Part shown: positions 34,481-43,112 of the stretch, in pieces | How positions within the stretch are numbered: the stretch's first letter is position 1 | Layout: each line of letters starts with the position of its first letter | Assembly: GCA_046293075.1 (NCBI GenBank) | Contig: JBKBPL010000017.1 | Span: 1 to 64,000, forward strand | Source of the DNA: Ga0077530 sp046293075 | GTDB taxonomy: Bacteria; Pseudomonadota; Alphaproteobacteria; Rhizobiales; Hyphomicrobiaceae | Direction of reading: 5' to 3' | Length of the DNA stretch: 64,000 bases | Translations under genes and position numbers: made by a program | The notes under the pieces: model-generated | What the model was told of the DNA's origin: nothing | What the model saw: only the letters and a program-made list of their open reading frames with translations | Databases searched by the model: none

Positions 34481-35392
34481 TCAAGGACTCTTCTTTTCGC
34501 GCGCAGCCGCCGCGCCCTCGGCGATGCCGAGGGCATCCGCGAGGCGGGTCCTCGCCGAGCCCGGGCGGAGCGGCTTCGGCTGGGAAGGGTGGGGTGCCCA
34601 GGCGGTGAGCGTCACGATCTCGAAGGTGGCCGGCACGCGCCCGTCCGGCGCCCCGAACCGATCCGCATAAACCTCGGCGGCGCGCGTCAAGAGGCGCCGA
34701 GTCATCGGTCGGCGGGAGCGCTCGGCGAGCACGTTGCTCGCGCCCATGGCCTTGAGCTCGCGCATGAGCGCCACCGGATCAGGATAGGTAACGCGGAGGC
34801 GATCGGCATCGGCGACGGGCAGCGCAAAGCCCGCGCGCTGCAGGAGCCCGCCGAGCGTGCGGACATCCGCAAAGGGCGCGACGCGCGGGGTTGCGCCGCC
34901 ATAAATCTCGGCTTCCGCAATGAGAAACGCCTCGCGCAGCTCGACGAGCGATCCGGCCCCGAGCAGCGCGGCGAGGAACAGTCCGTCGCCCTTGAGGGCC
35001 TGGCGCGCCTGGAGAAGGGCACCCGGCAGGTCGTTGGCCAGCTGCAGCGCTAGGCCGCTCACGACGAGATCGAGCGTGCCCGGCCCGAAAGGCAGGAACT
35101 CTTCGTCCGCGGCCAGACGCGGGCCATCGCAGTGGGCCAGCATGGCCCCACACGGATCGGCGTCGATCAGCAGGCCAATCGATCCAAGCTGGCGGAGCCG
35201 ACGGCTCAGCGCGCCGGTATGGGCGCCGAGGTTCAACGCGACGGGAAACGTCCGTCGGATGAGCGACAAGCGATCGGCCAAGTCCTCACTGACATGGCGC
35301 AGCAGGAAGTCGTGAGCCGGCGCATCCGGTGCTGCCCGTGTGCGGCGCCGGGTCAGCAGGGTCCGGTCGAAGATGTTTGGCTGCTGGGTCAT
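34481..35392 (-). CDS. SAM-dependent methyltransferase-fold protein, BioC/NDUFAF5-like
   Basis: This 303-residue protein opens with IFDRTLLTRRRTRAAPDAPA, a signature of the bacterial relatives of NDUFAF5. A class I methyltransferase fold follows (VALNLGAHTGALSRRL, LPFGPGTLDLVVSGLALQLA, FLAALLGAGSLVELREAF). The human protein modifies an arginine of complex I subunit NDUFS7, and alphaproteobacteria keep a close homologue. Start ATG 35392 is chosen because upstream sequence is low-complexity. It is divergent from the DUF2339 gene. The 193-bp gap between them carries an AT-richer stretch near 35515-35550 but no clear promoter pair. Confidence 0.82.
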   Translation of the reverse strand: MTQQPNIFDRTLLTRRRTRAAPDAPAHDFLLRHVSEDLADRLSLIRRTFPVALNLGAHTGALSRRLRQLGSIGLLIDADPCGAMLAHCDGPRLAADEEFLPFGPGTLDLVVSGLALQLANDLPGALLQARQALKGDGLFLAALLGAGSLVELREAFLIAEAEIYGGATPRVAPFADVRTLGGLLQRAGFALPVADADRLRVTYPDPVALMRELKAMGASNVLAERSRRPMTRRLLTRAAEVYADRFGAPDGRVPATFEIVTLTAWAPHPSQPKPLRPGSARTRLADALGIAEGAAAAREKKSP

Positions 35393-35585
35393 GTCTTGGC
35401 GGGAATTCGGCGCGTTGTCCGCCCCAGTATAGCCATTCGGGCGGGGCAATGCGGGAACGTCGTGCCGCGGCAATGAATGCTTTAGACCTCCCACCTGAGA
35501 CTGGCCCTTCAAGTCGTTTGATTCGCCTAAGCCTTTCTTTCCCTCTGCAACTCGTGTCCGCTCGCGCCGCTGGAGCCGCAAGGCC

Positions 35586-38303
35586 ATGGACTTCGCCATC
35601 ATACTGATCGCTGCGCTCATCTGGATCTATGTGCAGTTCGGCAGGCGCTTCAAGCGGCTCGAGGAGCGGCTCGCGACCAGCGAGGCGCAACTGGCGGCAT
35701 TGCGGACCGGCCTGCCGCCACAGGCCGGCGCGGTCGCGGCGCCGGAGCCGCCGGCCCCGATTGCATTGCCATCAGCGGCCGGGACTTCCGTTCCCCCGGT
35801 CGCGGAGGGGACGCCAGAAGGGCCGGAGAAGGCTGCGGCGATGGCGGCCGCGCCGGTTGGGCCCACCGAGCTGCCCAAGCCGTCGCGTTCGCTCGAAGAG
35901 CGGCTCGGCACGCGCTGGGCCGTGTGGGTCGGCGGCCTTGCGCTGGCGCTCGGCGGCATCCTCATGGTCCGCTATTCCATCGAGCAAGGCATCTTCGGTC
36001 CCGGCGCGCGGATCTTCTTCGGCGGTCTCCTCGCGCTGGCTCTGGTGGGCGCGGGCGAATGGCTGCGGCGCGGCGCGAGGGGGATCGTGGTTCCGGGCCT
36101 CGAGGCTGCGCACATCCCGAGCATTCTGACGGCGGTGGGCACGGTGACGGCTTTCGGCACGGTCTATGCCGCCCACGCACTCTACGGATTTGTGGGACCT
36201 GCCTTTGCCTTCGTCCTGCTGGGCGCGATCGGTGTCGCGACCATGTTCGCCGCCGCCCTGCACGGGCCGATGCTCGCCGGTCTCGGGCTTGCCGGTGCCT
36301 ATGTGGCGCCGCTGCTCCTCGCCTCGGATAAGCCAAGCCCGTGGCCTCTCGTGCTTTACCTCGCGGTCGTCGCCGCTTCGGCGCATGGCCTTGCGCGCTT
36401 GCGGCGGTGGCTGTGGCTTGCCGCCTTTGCGGTCGGCGGTGCCTTCCTGTGGGGCCTGCCGTATCTCGACCAGGCGGCCGCCGGCAGCTTTGAATGGGCC
36501 CGCGCGGGCTTTGCGCACGTGCTCCTGCAACTGGCGCTCGCCGCCGTCTTCATGGCCCTTGAGCCGCATATCGGCATCACGGACGAGGACGCGCGCATCG
36601 ATCAGGTGGCAACGGGCGCGCTGCTCGCGCTGGCCCTGCTTGCCGTGGCGATGCTCGCCGACAGCCGCTTCGAGCCCATCGGCTGGGTGCCGTTCGCGGC
36701 GGCTGCTGCCGGTCTCCTGGCCGCAACCGCATGGTTGAGCCCGCCGGCCGCTGCCGCTGCGGCGTTGGCCGGGCTGCCGGTCATGGCCGTGGCCGCTTTC
36801 TGGCCAGGCCTCAAGGAGCCGCCCGAGGCAACCCTGCTCGCGCCATACGCCGCGCAGGTGCTCCGCCTTCCCGAGAATGTCTCAGCCTATCTCTCGACGC
36901 TGGCCCTTCTCGGCGCTAGCACGGCGGCTGCCGCTGGCTATCGTCTGTGGCGCGGTCCGACCCTCAGCGCACCCGTCTCCGGCTTCTACGCGCTTGGAGC
37001 TACGGTCCCGCCGCTGCTCGCCCTCGTGCTCGCCTATCTCCGCGTGACGCAGTTCGACACCTCGATCCCGTTTGCGCTGTTCGGTGTCCTCCTGGCGGGC
37101 GGCTTGGTTTGGGTGGCGGAGCGCTTCCTCGCCCGGGAGATCATCTTGCCCCTGCCCGGCCTCCGTCTTTCCACCGGCGCCTTTGCGGCGGGTGCGATCG
37201 CGGCGCTGAGCTTCGCGCTCGTCGCCTTCCTTTCGCGCGGCTATATGACCGTGGCCTTCGCGCTGATGGCACTCGGCACGGCCAACGTGGCGACGCTGCG
37301 GGATATTCCGCTGCTGCGGCCCGCGGTGGCTGCGGTCGGTCTCGTCGTGCTCGGGCGCATCATCTGGGACCCTGTCATCATGGGGGCGGACGTCGGGCGC
37401 CTGCCCGTCCTCAACTGGCTGCTCATTGGCTACGGCGTGCCGGCTGTGGCGTTTGCCGTCGCCGGGCGGCTGCTCGAGATGCGCGGGGTCGACTTGGCTC
37501 AGCGGCTCGCCGATGCGCTCGCCGTGGTGTTCACGGCGCTCCTGCTCTTCTTTCAGGTGCGCCACGCGCTCAACGGTGGCGACCCGCTTGCCGTTTCATC
37601 GTACCACGTCGAGCACGGCCTGCATGTGCTGATGGCGGCCCTGCTCGCGTACGTGCTGATGCGGCTCGACCTCGCCCGCGCGAATGTGGTCTTCCGCTGG
37701 GCCTCGATGGTTCTCGGTGTGATTGCGGTCCTGTTCGGCGCGTTGGGCCTGCTTCTCGTCGGGAACCCGTTTCTGGATGGCCACAGCAACGAGGTGCGCG
37801 GCCCGATCATCTTCAGTTCGCTGCTGCTCGCCTATCTCCTGCCAGGTATTGCCGTCGCGTTCCTCGCGCGCGCGGCCCGGGACATTCGGCCAAGCTGGTA
37901 TGTGACGGGGCTTTATGTCCTCGCCGGCCTGCTCATCTTCTCGTACGTGACGCTCGAGGTCCGTCATGGCTTCCACGGGCCGCGGATTGACTTCTACCGC
38001 GCGACCGGCGGCGCCGAGCATTGGGCCCACTCGGCCGGCTGGCTGCTGCTCGGCATCGCCTACCTCGCCTATGGCATCTGGCGAAGTGCCGGCGTCGCCC
38101 GGCTCGCTTCAGCGATGCTGGTGCTGCTGGCGGTGATCAAGGTCTTTCTGTTCGACCTTGCCGGGCTGACAGGGCTCTGGCGCGCGCTGTCCTTCATCAC
38201 CCTCGGGGCGGTGCTGATCGGGATCGGCCTCGCCTACCAGAAGCTCGTCTTCGCCCGGCCGCAAGCGCCGGCCGGCAATGGGCCGGCCGCTCAGGAGGGA
38301 TAG
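35586..38303 (+). CDS. DUF2339 family large membrane protein
   Basis: This 905-residue protein has an N-terminal membrane helix (3-16), a short coiled coil (FKRLEERLATSEAQLAALRT) and a Pro/Ala-rich spacer to about residue 100. The rest is a long run of more than twenty hydrophobic helices. LEERLGTRWAVWVGGLALAL and PGARIFFGGLLALALVGAGE are the DUF2339 start. No enzymatic motif is visible. Such proteins are found in many proteobacteria and their role is unknown. It stands alone, followed by the convergent flp pilin gene. Confidence 0.85.
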   Translation: MDFAIILIAALIWIYVQFGRRFKRLEERLATSEAQLAALRTGLPPQAGAVAAPEPPAPIALPSAAGTSVPPVAEGTPEGPEKAAAMAAAPVGPTELPKPSRSLEERLGTRWAVWVGGLALALGGILMVRYSIEQGIFGPGARIFFGGLLALALVGAGEWLRRGARGIVVPGLEAAHIPSILTAVGTVTAFGTVYAAHALYGFVGPAFAFVLLGAIGVATMFAAALHGPMLAGLGLAGAYVAPLLLASDKPSPWPLVLYLAVVAASAHGLARLRRWLWLAAFAVGGAFLWGLPYLDQAAAGSFEWARAGFAHVLLQLALAAVFMALEPHIGITDEDARIDQVATGALLALALLAVAMLADSRFEPIGWVPFAAAAAGLLAATAWLSPPAAAAAALAGLPVMAVAAFWPGLKEPPEATLLAPYAAQVLRLPENVSAYLSTLALLGASTAAAAGYRLWRGPTLSAPVSGFYALGATVPPLLALVLAYLRVTQFDTSIPFALFGVLLAGGLVWVAERFLAREIILPLPGLRLSTGAFAAGAIAALSFALVAFLSRGYMTVAFALMALGTANVATLRDIPLLRPAVAAVGLVVLGRIIWDPVIMGADVGRLPVLNWLLIGYGVPAVAFAVAGRLLEMRGVDLAQRLADALAVVFTALLLFFQVRHALNGGDPLAVSSYHVEHGLHVLMAALLAYVLMRLDLARANVVFRWASMVLGVIAVLFGALGLLLVGNPFLDGHSNEVRGPIIFSSLLLAYLLPGIAVAFLARAARDIRPSWYVTGLYVLAGLLIFSYVTLEVRHGFHGPRIDFYRATGGAEHWAHSAGWLLLGIAYLAYGIWRSAGVARLASAMLVLLAVIKVFLFDLAGLTGLWRALSFITLGAVLIGIGLAYQKLVFARPQAPAGNGPAAQEG

Positions 38304-38347
38304 TTGCGGGCTGCTTCTGCGCGCATAGGAGCAAGCACACGCCGCAG

Positions 38348-38372
38348 CCGCGCGCGACGTCCGCACGCGGCG
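38348..38372. terminator. Hairpin between convergent DUF2339 and flp genes
   Basis: On the minus strand GCCGCGTG and CGCGCGGC pair over 8 bp (one G-T) around a 9-nt loop. It lies between the two convergent stop codons, 33 nt after the flp stop, with no T-run in either direction. It may act as a weak bidirectional terminator. Confidence 0.3.
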
Positions 38373-38404
38373 ACCTCATTGAGCTGGCACAGTGACCGGC
38401 TGTC

Positions 38405-38572
38405 CTAGCTCGCGAAGCCGTTGTTGACGGCGGTAAAGATGTCGAACAATCGGTTACCGATCGACGTTGCGCCGGCAACGATCACGATGCTGATGAGGCC
38501 GGCGATGAGCGCATACTCGATCGCTGTGGCGCCCGATGCGTCGTTCTGAAATCGCTTCAAGAGACTCGACAC
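38405..38572 (-). CDS. flp: Flp-type type IVb pilin
   Basis: This 55-residue prepilin has the Flp cleavage motif: a short basic leader (MSSLLKRFQNDASG) cut after Gly, then ATAIEYALIAG with Glu at +5 and Tyr at +6. A hydrophobic helix LISIVIVAGATSIG follows, then a short polar tail. It is the major subunit of the Tad pilus and would be processed by the CpaA peptidase. Start: GTG 38572 with AAAGGGAG 8 nt upstream; an in-frame ATG at 38608 would lengthen the leader beyond the family norm. It is divergent from cpaA. Confidence 0.92.
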   Translation of the reverse strand: MSSLLKRFQNDASGATAIEYALIAGLISIVIVAGATSIGNRLFDIFTAVNNGFAS

Positions 38573-38890
38573 GAGCCCAACTCCCTTTGCTCGAGCAGCA
38601 CGTCTCAAGGCCTGCCATGCCCTTGCTGCCAGGCGACAGTAGCGGGAATAGTCTTAAGGACCTCTTGGATGAATCGCTGAAAGTCGGGGTCCGGCACATC
38701 TCTTCCCCGGCGCGGTAAAGAAGTTATGTAGAAAATTGTACTGAGCTGCGTCCTGCACTCTCCGACGCTGTTGGGCAGGCAGTAACGTGCCGAGCTTAAC
38801 CTCGTTTTCACTCGCCCGTGCTTGACTCTGCAATCGGCACCGTGCCGCCCCTGGCTGTGCGGGGCTGCCTGCGCGCTGGAGTATCGAGCT
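38573..38890. promoter_or_regulatory. Divergent flp / cpaA intergenic region
   Basis: These 318 bp carry no convincing gene. An AT-rich patch (38717-38742) contains TACAAT on the minus strand (38735-38740), a possible flp -10 without a clear -35. TTAA-N7-TTCA (38796-38810) is a partial match to a CtrA box. CGGCACCGTGCCG (38835-38847) is an 6+1+6 palindrome close to cpaA. Confidence 0.4.
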
Positions 38891-39394
38891 GTGATCGAGT
38901 ACGCCATCATTCTGGTTTTTCCGGCCGCCATGGCATTTGCTGGCGCCATGGATCTCCTGACGATGACGATTCCGAACCGCGTCTCGATCGTGCTGGTCGC
39001 GGCCTTCGCGGTTGCCGCTGCCGTGATGGGGATCGGCTGGTGGGCCCTTGCCAGCCACGTTGGCGCAGGTCTCCTGATGCTCGCCATCGGCATCGGCATG
39101 TTTGCGCTCGGCTGGCTCGGGGGGGGTGACGCAAAGCTTCTCGCCGCGACGGCGCTGTGGCTCGGGTTCGATCACCTGCTGCCCTACCTCCTGCTGACGG
39201 CGGTGGCTGGCGGCGCCCTCGCGCTCGCCATTCTGTTCTACCGCCGTATGCTGCCCCCGCTCTGGCTCACGCGGCAGAACTGGGCCATGAATCTGCACGG
39301 CGCGAAGGCAGGCATCCCGTACGGAATAGCCCTCGCGGCTGCCGGCCTTCACATCTTCCCCTCTACGGCCTGGTTCATGTCGGCCGGGATCTGA
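38891..39394 (+). CDS. cpaA: Prepilin peptidase CpaA/TadV (A24 family)
   Basis: This 167-residue membrane aspartic peptidase cleaves the leader from Flp pilin at the inner membrane. The two catalytic aspartates are visible: the first in GAMDLLTMTIPNR (about residue 19) and the second in the GGGDAKLLA motif (GxGDxK). About six membrane helices fill the protein. It lacks the N-terminal methylase domain of PilD, as expected for TadV. Start: GTG 38891 with GGAG 9 nt upstream. It is divergent from flp and 274 bp upstream of cpaB. Confidence 0.92.
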   Translation: MIEYAIILVFPAAMAFAGAMDLLTMTIPNRVSIVLVAAFAVAAAVMGIGWWALASHVGAGLLMLAIGIGMFALGWLGGGDAKLLAATALWLGFDHLLPYLLLTAVAGGALALAILFYRRMLPPLWLTRQNWAMNLHGAKAGIPYGIALAAAGLHIFPSTAWFMSAGI

Positions 39395-39587
39395 TCCCAT
39401 CCTCGCCGCACCAGTCGCCTTGATGTGCGTGCCGCATCGAGGCCGGTCTCCATTGCCCATGCCAAGGCAGGAGCGGACGCCGGCCCAACTCTGCCGTCAA
39501 GCGCTGGAAGCACCTGTGTCAGGATTGCTGCAGCTTGCTGTCCTCCGGCGCTGCCCGCACACGTGCCGTGCCTGATCAACCCCACCA

Positions 39588-39602
39588 TTAACGCCCCATT
39601 GA
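39588..39602 (+). promoter_or_regulatory. CtrA-box-like site upstream of cpaB
   Basis: TTAA-N7-TTGA (39588-39602) matches seven of the eight fixed positions of the CtrA consensus TTAA-N7-TTAA and lies 66 bp before the cpaB start. CtrA controls pilus genes in Caulobacter. TTAA is rare in DNA this GC-rich, which makes the match more notable, but one site is weak evidence. Confidence 0.35.
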
Positions 39603-39668
39603 GGATTGTCGGCGAGAGTCACGATCGAGGGAAAGTGGGATTGCTCCTTTGAGAGGACCTGTCGGGCG

Positions 39669-40454
39669 ATGAAGAAGGGACAGCTGATCGGGATCGCGAT
39701 CGCGGGCGTATGCGGCGTCGGCGCCTTCGTCGGCATGCAGAAGCTGACCGCGAAGCCGCAGGTCGTTCAGCGCGAGGTGCGCACCAATCTCGCCGAGGTG
39801 CTGGTCGCTCGCGCCGACCTTGGGCTCGGCGCGATCGCGTCCGAATCAAGCTTCCGCTGCCAGGGCTGGCCGCAGGAGGCCGTCCCGCACGGGGCCGTGC
39901 TCTGCCGCGGCGCGACGTCCATGAAAGAGCTGGTCGGCCATATCGCGCGGGCGCCGATCCTGGCGAATGAGCCGATCACGCGCTCGAAGCTGATCAAGCC
40001 GGGTGAGGGTGGCGTGCTCGCCTCGATCCTGCCCGAGGGGCGGCGCGCGATCTCGACCAAGATCACAGAGGACACGGCCGTCGGCCGCCTGATCCTGCCG
40101 AACGACCATGTGGACGTCTATCTGATCCGCCGCGTCAGGGGCCGGGCTGGCGAGGAGCATACGAGCGAGCTCCTCTTCAGCAATGTCCGCGTGCTTGCGA
40201 TCGGTCAGCGATTGGAGACCAAGGAAGGCCAGAGGGGCGTCGAGGGCAACACGGCGACGCTGGAGCTGTCGCCTGTACAGGCGGAGAAGCTCGCGCTCGC
40301 CAAGTCGATGGGGGACATCACGCTGGCGCTCCGCTCGATCGCCGACTTCAGGCGCGACGGTGCGGGTGCGGAAGATGGCGTGCGCAAGCAGAGCGAGACG
40401 GTGCGCATTCTCCGCTACGGCCAGAGGTCGCGTGTCTCGGTCGGCATGCATTGA
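39669..40454 (+). CDS. cpaB: Tad pilus assembly protein CpaB/RcpC
   Basis: This 261-residue protein has an N-terminal membrane helix (5-22, QLIGIAIAGVCGVGAFVG) and a periplasmic SAF-type domain (VLVARADLGLGAIASESSF, LANEPITRSKLIKPG, RRAISTKITEDTAVGRLILP), followed by the RcpC region (DVYLIRR, ALRSIADFRR). CpaB works with the secretin in the periplasm. Start ATG 39669 is the first that gives a proper N-terminal anchor. An 8-bp hairpin with one bulge follows the stop (40459-40480). Confidence 0.92.
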   Translation: MKKGQLIGIAIAGVCGVGAFVGMQKLTAKPQVVQREVRTNLAEVLVARADLGLGAIASESSFRCQGWPQEAVPHGAVLCRGATSMKELVGHIARAPILANEPITRSKLIKPGEGGVLASILPEGRRAISTKITEDTAVGRLILPNDHVDVYLIRRVRGRAGEEHTSELLFSNVRVLAIGQRLETKEGQRGVEGNTATLELSPVQAEKLALAKSMGDITLALRSIADFRRDGAGAEDGVRKQSETVRILRYGQRSRVSVGMH

Positions 40455-40458
40455 TAAC

Positions 40459-40480
40459 GGCGCGCCGGCCTGGCGGCGCC
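40459..40480 (+). promoter_or_regulatory. Hairpin between cpaB and cpaC
   Basis: GGCGCGCC (40459-40466) pairs with GGCGGCGCC (40472-40480) over 8 bp with one bulged G and a 5-nt loop. It starts 4 nt after the cpaB stop. No T-run follows, so attenuation or RNA protection is more likely than full termination. Confidence 0.4.
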
Positions 40481-40513
40481 ACATCGAATACTGCGTGTGA
40501 GTACCCGAGTGAA

Positions 40514-40547
40514 TGTCTGCGTGTGTGTCTGCGAAGTTGCGTCTGCG
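40514..40547 (+). repeat. G/T-rich TGTCTGCG repeats in the cpaC leader
   Basis: TGTCTGCG occurs at 40514-40521 and 40526-40533, with GTCTGCG again at 40541-40547. The tract is strongly G/T-biased on the plus strand and lies 44-77 nt before the cpaC start. It may be unstructured leader RNA or a slippage-prone repeat. Confidence 0.45.
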
Positions 40548-40590
40548 TGCACCCCTGTTTTTGGTCGGTCGCCAGAAGGCTTTGAACCCC

Positions 40591-42276
40591 ATGCGGATGA
40601 CAATGAAACTGGCCGTTTGCGCCCTCGGTCTGGCGATGGCCGCGCTCTCGAGTGCGCCCGCGGACGCCCAGAAGAGCCACCAGCAGGCGAGCAGCGGTCG
40701 CATTGCCGTGCACAATTCCGTGCTGCGGATTCCGTCCGGGGTTCCCTATCCCGTCGTTGAGACGGTGAGGATCGGCGCCGGCAAGTCCCTGATGGTGCAG
40801 TTCCCGATGCGGCTGCGGGATGTGCTCGTCTCCGATCCGGAGCGCGTTGACGCCATCGTTCAATCGGCTGACAGGGTCTTCCTGCTTGCGAAGCAGATGG
40901 GCAGCGTCAATGCGTTCTTCTTCAGCGAGAACGGCGACCAGGTCGCGACGCTCGAGATCACGATTGGTGTCGACCTGACCTCGCTCGATGAGATGCTGAC
41001 GCGGATGCTGCCCGGCTCCAGGATCCGCACCGACATCGCCGGCAATGCCGTTGTGCTCAAGGGCACGGTCGTCAATCCCATCCAGGCGCAGCGCGCCAAG
41101 GCCATCGCCGAGCAGTACGCAAAGGCGAACTTGGCGCATATGCAGTCTGCAGGCACGAATTGGACGAGCACGACCTCGACACCGCCGGGCGCGCCTCCCG
41201 GGATGACGCAGACGACGGGTCAGATGAGGGGCGCCGTCGCGGATCCGAATGCCCAGGCCTCGAGCCAGAATGCGCTCGTCATCAACCTGCTGACCATCGA
41301 GGGCGAGGAGCAGGTCATGCTCCAGGTCGTGGTCGCCGAGGTCCAGCGCTCGATCATGAAGCAGTTCGGCATCAATCTCGGCGCCGCGATCAACTCAGGC
41401 AACTTCACGACGAGCCTCCTGACCGAGAACGCGCTCCCGCTCACTGCGGCGGCTGGCCTCGGGCGGCTGCCGCTTCCAGGGATTGGCACCGGCTCGAGCG
41501 CATCGGCCGTTGGCTGCGCCGTGTCAGGTGCGCTCTGCGTGTTCAATCCGGGCCCTAACAGCTCGTTCGGCAACTCCGGCTTTGCAGGCGGCTACAGCGC
41601 CGGTTCCAGTCAGATCGCCTATGCTGTGCGCATGCTCGAGCGTGACGGTCTCGTTCGCACGCTGGCCGAGCCGAACCTGACGGCGGTGTCCGGCGAGACG
41701 GCCAAGTTCCTTGCCGGCGGCGAGTTCCCGATCCCGTCCGTCGACTCCTCGGGCCAGATGTCGGTGACGTTCAAGGAGTTCGGTGTCGGTGTCGCCTTCA
41801 CGCCCGTCGTTCTGACGGAAGGGCGTATCAGCCTCAAGATCGAGACCGAGGTCTCCGAGCTGACGGACGTCGGCGCCGTGACGCTGAACTCGATCTCGAT
41901 CCCGGCCCTCAAGAAGCGCCAGGCCAAATCGACGGTCGAGCTGCCATCCGGCGGTACGCTGGCGCTCGCGGGCCTGTTGTCCGACGACACGCGCAAGAAC
42001 ATCGACGGCCTCCCAGGTCTCAAGGATGTGCCCATTCTTGGCACGCTGTTCCGCTCGAACGACTTCATTAAGCGAGAGACCGAGCTTGTCGTGCTGGTCA
42101 CGCCCTACATGGTGAAGCCGGTGGCGCGCCAGAAGCTCGCGCGTCCGGATGACGGGCTGGCGCCGGCCACCGACCGCAAGTTCAACTTCTACGGCCATCT
42201 CAACCGCATCTACGGCAAGGACATCGCGCCGGTGCATGCCGGGCTCAAGGACGGCGCTCACTTCATCATCGACTGA
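40591..42276 (+). CDS. cpaC: Tad pilus outer-membrane secretin CpaC/RcpA
   Basis: This protein of about 561 residues forms the outer-membrane channel of the Tad pilus. The signal peptide (MRMTMKLAVCALGLAMAALS to ADA) is followed by a pilus-type N-terminal domain (GAGKSLMVQFPMRLRDVLVS), a BON-like region (LKGTVVNPIQAQRAKAIAEQ) and the secretin domain (VRTLAEPNLTAVSGETAKFL, GGEFPIP, LPGLKDVPILGTLFRSNDF, ELVVLVTPYMVKP). Start ATG 40591 is preferred; ATG 40597 and 40603 are also in frame. It lies between cpaB and cpaD as in Caulobacter. Confidence 0.94.
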   Translation: MRMTMKLAVCALGLAMAALSSAPADAQKSHQQASSGRIAVHNSVLRIPSGVPYPVVETVRIGAGKSLMVQFPMRLRDVLVSDPERVDAIVQSADRVFLLAKQMGSVNAFFFSENGDQVATLEITIGVDLTSLDEMLTRMLPGSRIRTDIAGNAVVLKGTVVNPIQAQRAKAIAEQYAKANLAHMQSAGTNWTSTTSTPPGAPPGMTQTTGQMRGAVADPNAQASSQNALVINLLTIEGEEQVMLQVVVAEVQRSIMKQFGINLGAAINSGNFTTSLLTENALPLTAAAGLGRLPLPGIGTGSSASAVGCAVSGALCVFNPGPNSSFGNSGFAGGYSAGSSQIAYAVRMLERDGLVRTLAEPNLTAVSGETAKFLAGGEFPIPSVDSSGQMSVTFKEFGVGVAFTPVVLTEGRISLKIETEVSELTDVGAVTLNSISIPALKKRQAKSTVELPSGGTLALAGLLSDDTRKNIDGLPGLKDVPILGTLFRSNDFIKRETELVVLVTPYMVKPVARQKLARPDDGLAPATDRKFNFYGHLNRIYGKDIAPVHAGLKDGAHFIID

Positions 42277-42303
42277 GCCGAGCAGGATCGACGGAGACGA
42301 ATC

Positions 42304-43041
42304 ATGAAGGTCAAGAAGTCCCACCGTGCGCGCCTGATCGCCCCCGCCGGCACGGTCGTCACCGGCCTGCTGCTCACCACAATCGCTGCCGGGCTCGTTG
42401 GTTGCCGGGCGGGCGAGGAGCCGGGTGTTCAAGTGGCGAGTTGGGCCATGATCGATGCGCGCCAGCGCCACCCGATCGTCGTTACGGATCAGCCGGCCAA
42501 CCTAACGCTACGCGTCTCCGCCGGCGCTACCGGATTGACGCCCGCCCAGCGGTCGCAGGCCCTCCACTTCTTCCGGACGTACGGCGCGGGCGGTGGGGCA
42601 AGCCGGCTTGCGATCGCCGTGCCGAGCGGCAGCCCCAACGAGGTCGCAGCCGTCCGCGCCGTCGCCGACCTTCGCGCGATCGTGCGCGATGCCGGCATCG
42701 AGGAAGCGAACGTGACCGTCGGACCTTACCGCGCGGGGCGCGACTCGAGCGCGCCGATCAAGATTGCCTATGCGCGCTTCGTTGCGGAAGCGCCGGAGTG
42801 CGGCCGGTGGCCGGACAACCTGGCGCATGATCCGAGGAACCTGCCTTATGCGAACTTCGGCTGCGCGACGCAGCGAAATCTCGCGGTGCAGATCGCCAAC
42901 CCGGCTGACCTCCTCGGACCGCGGACCATGACGCCGGCCTCTGCTGAGCGCCGTGACGGCGTCTACGAGAAGTACGTCAAAGGGGCGCCGACGCCTGCAA
43001 CGAAGTCGGGCGACGAGCGCCTGCAGCCTCTGGCGAAGTAG
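42304..43041 (+). CDS. cpaD: Tad pilus lipoprotein CpaD
   Basis: This 245-residue protein has a lipoprotein signal (VVTGLLLTTIAAGLVGC, lipid-modified Cys34) and a CpaD domain. The family pattern is seen in RHPIVVTDQPANLTLRV, the segment AECGRWPDNLAHDPRNLPYA and NFGCATQRNLAVQIANPADL. CpaD supports the secretin in the outer membrane. It starts 27 bp after cpaC and ends 71 bp before cpaE, all on one strand. Confidence 0.92.
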   Translation: MKVKKSHRARLIAPAGTVVTGLLLTTIAAGLVGCRAGEEPGVQVASWAMIDARQRHPIVVTDQPANLTLRVSAGATGLTPAQRSQALHFFRTYGAGGGASRLAIAVPSGSPNEVAAVRAVADLRAIVRDAGIEEANVTVGPYRAGRDSSAPIKIAYARFVAEAPECGRWPDNLAHDPRNLPYANFGCATQRNLAVQIANPADLLGPRTMTPASAERRDGVYEKYVKGAPTPATKSGDERLQPLAK

Positions 43042-43112
43042 CGCGCGAGAGGCTGTTGAACCGATTAGCCGCCCAGCAGCGGAATGACTGGAACGTAAGC
43101 GAGGACAAGACC

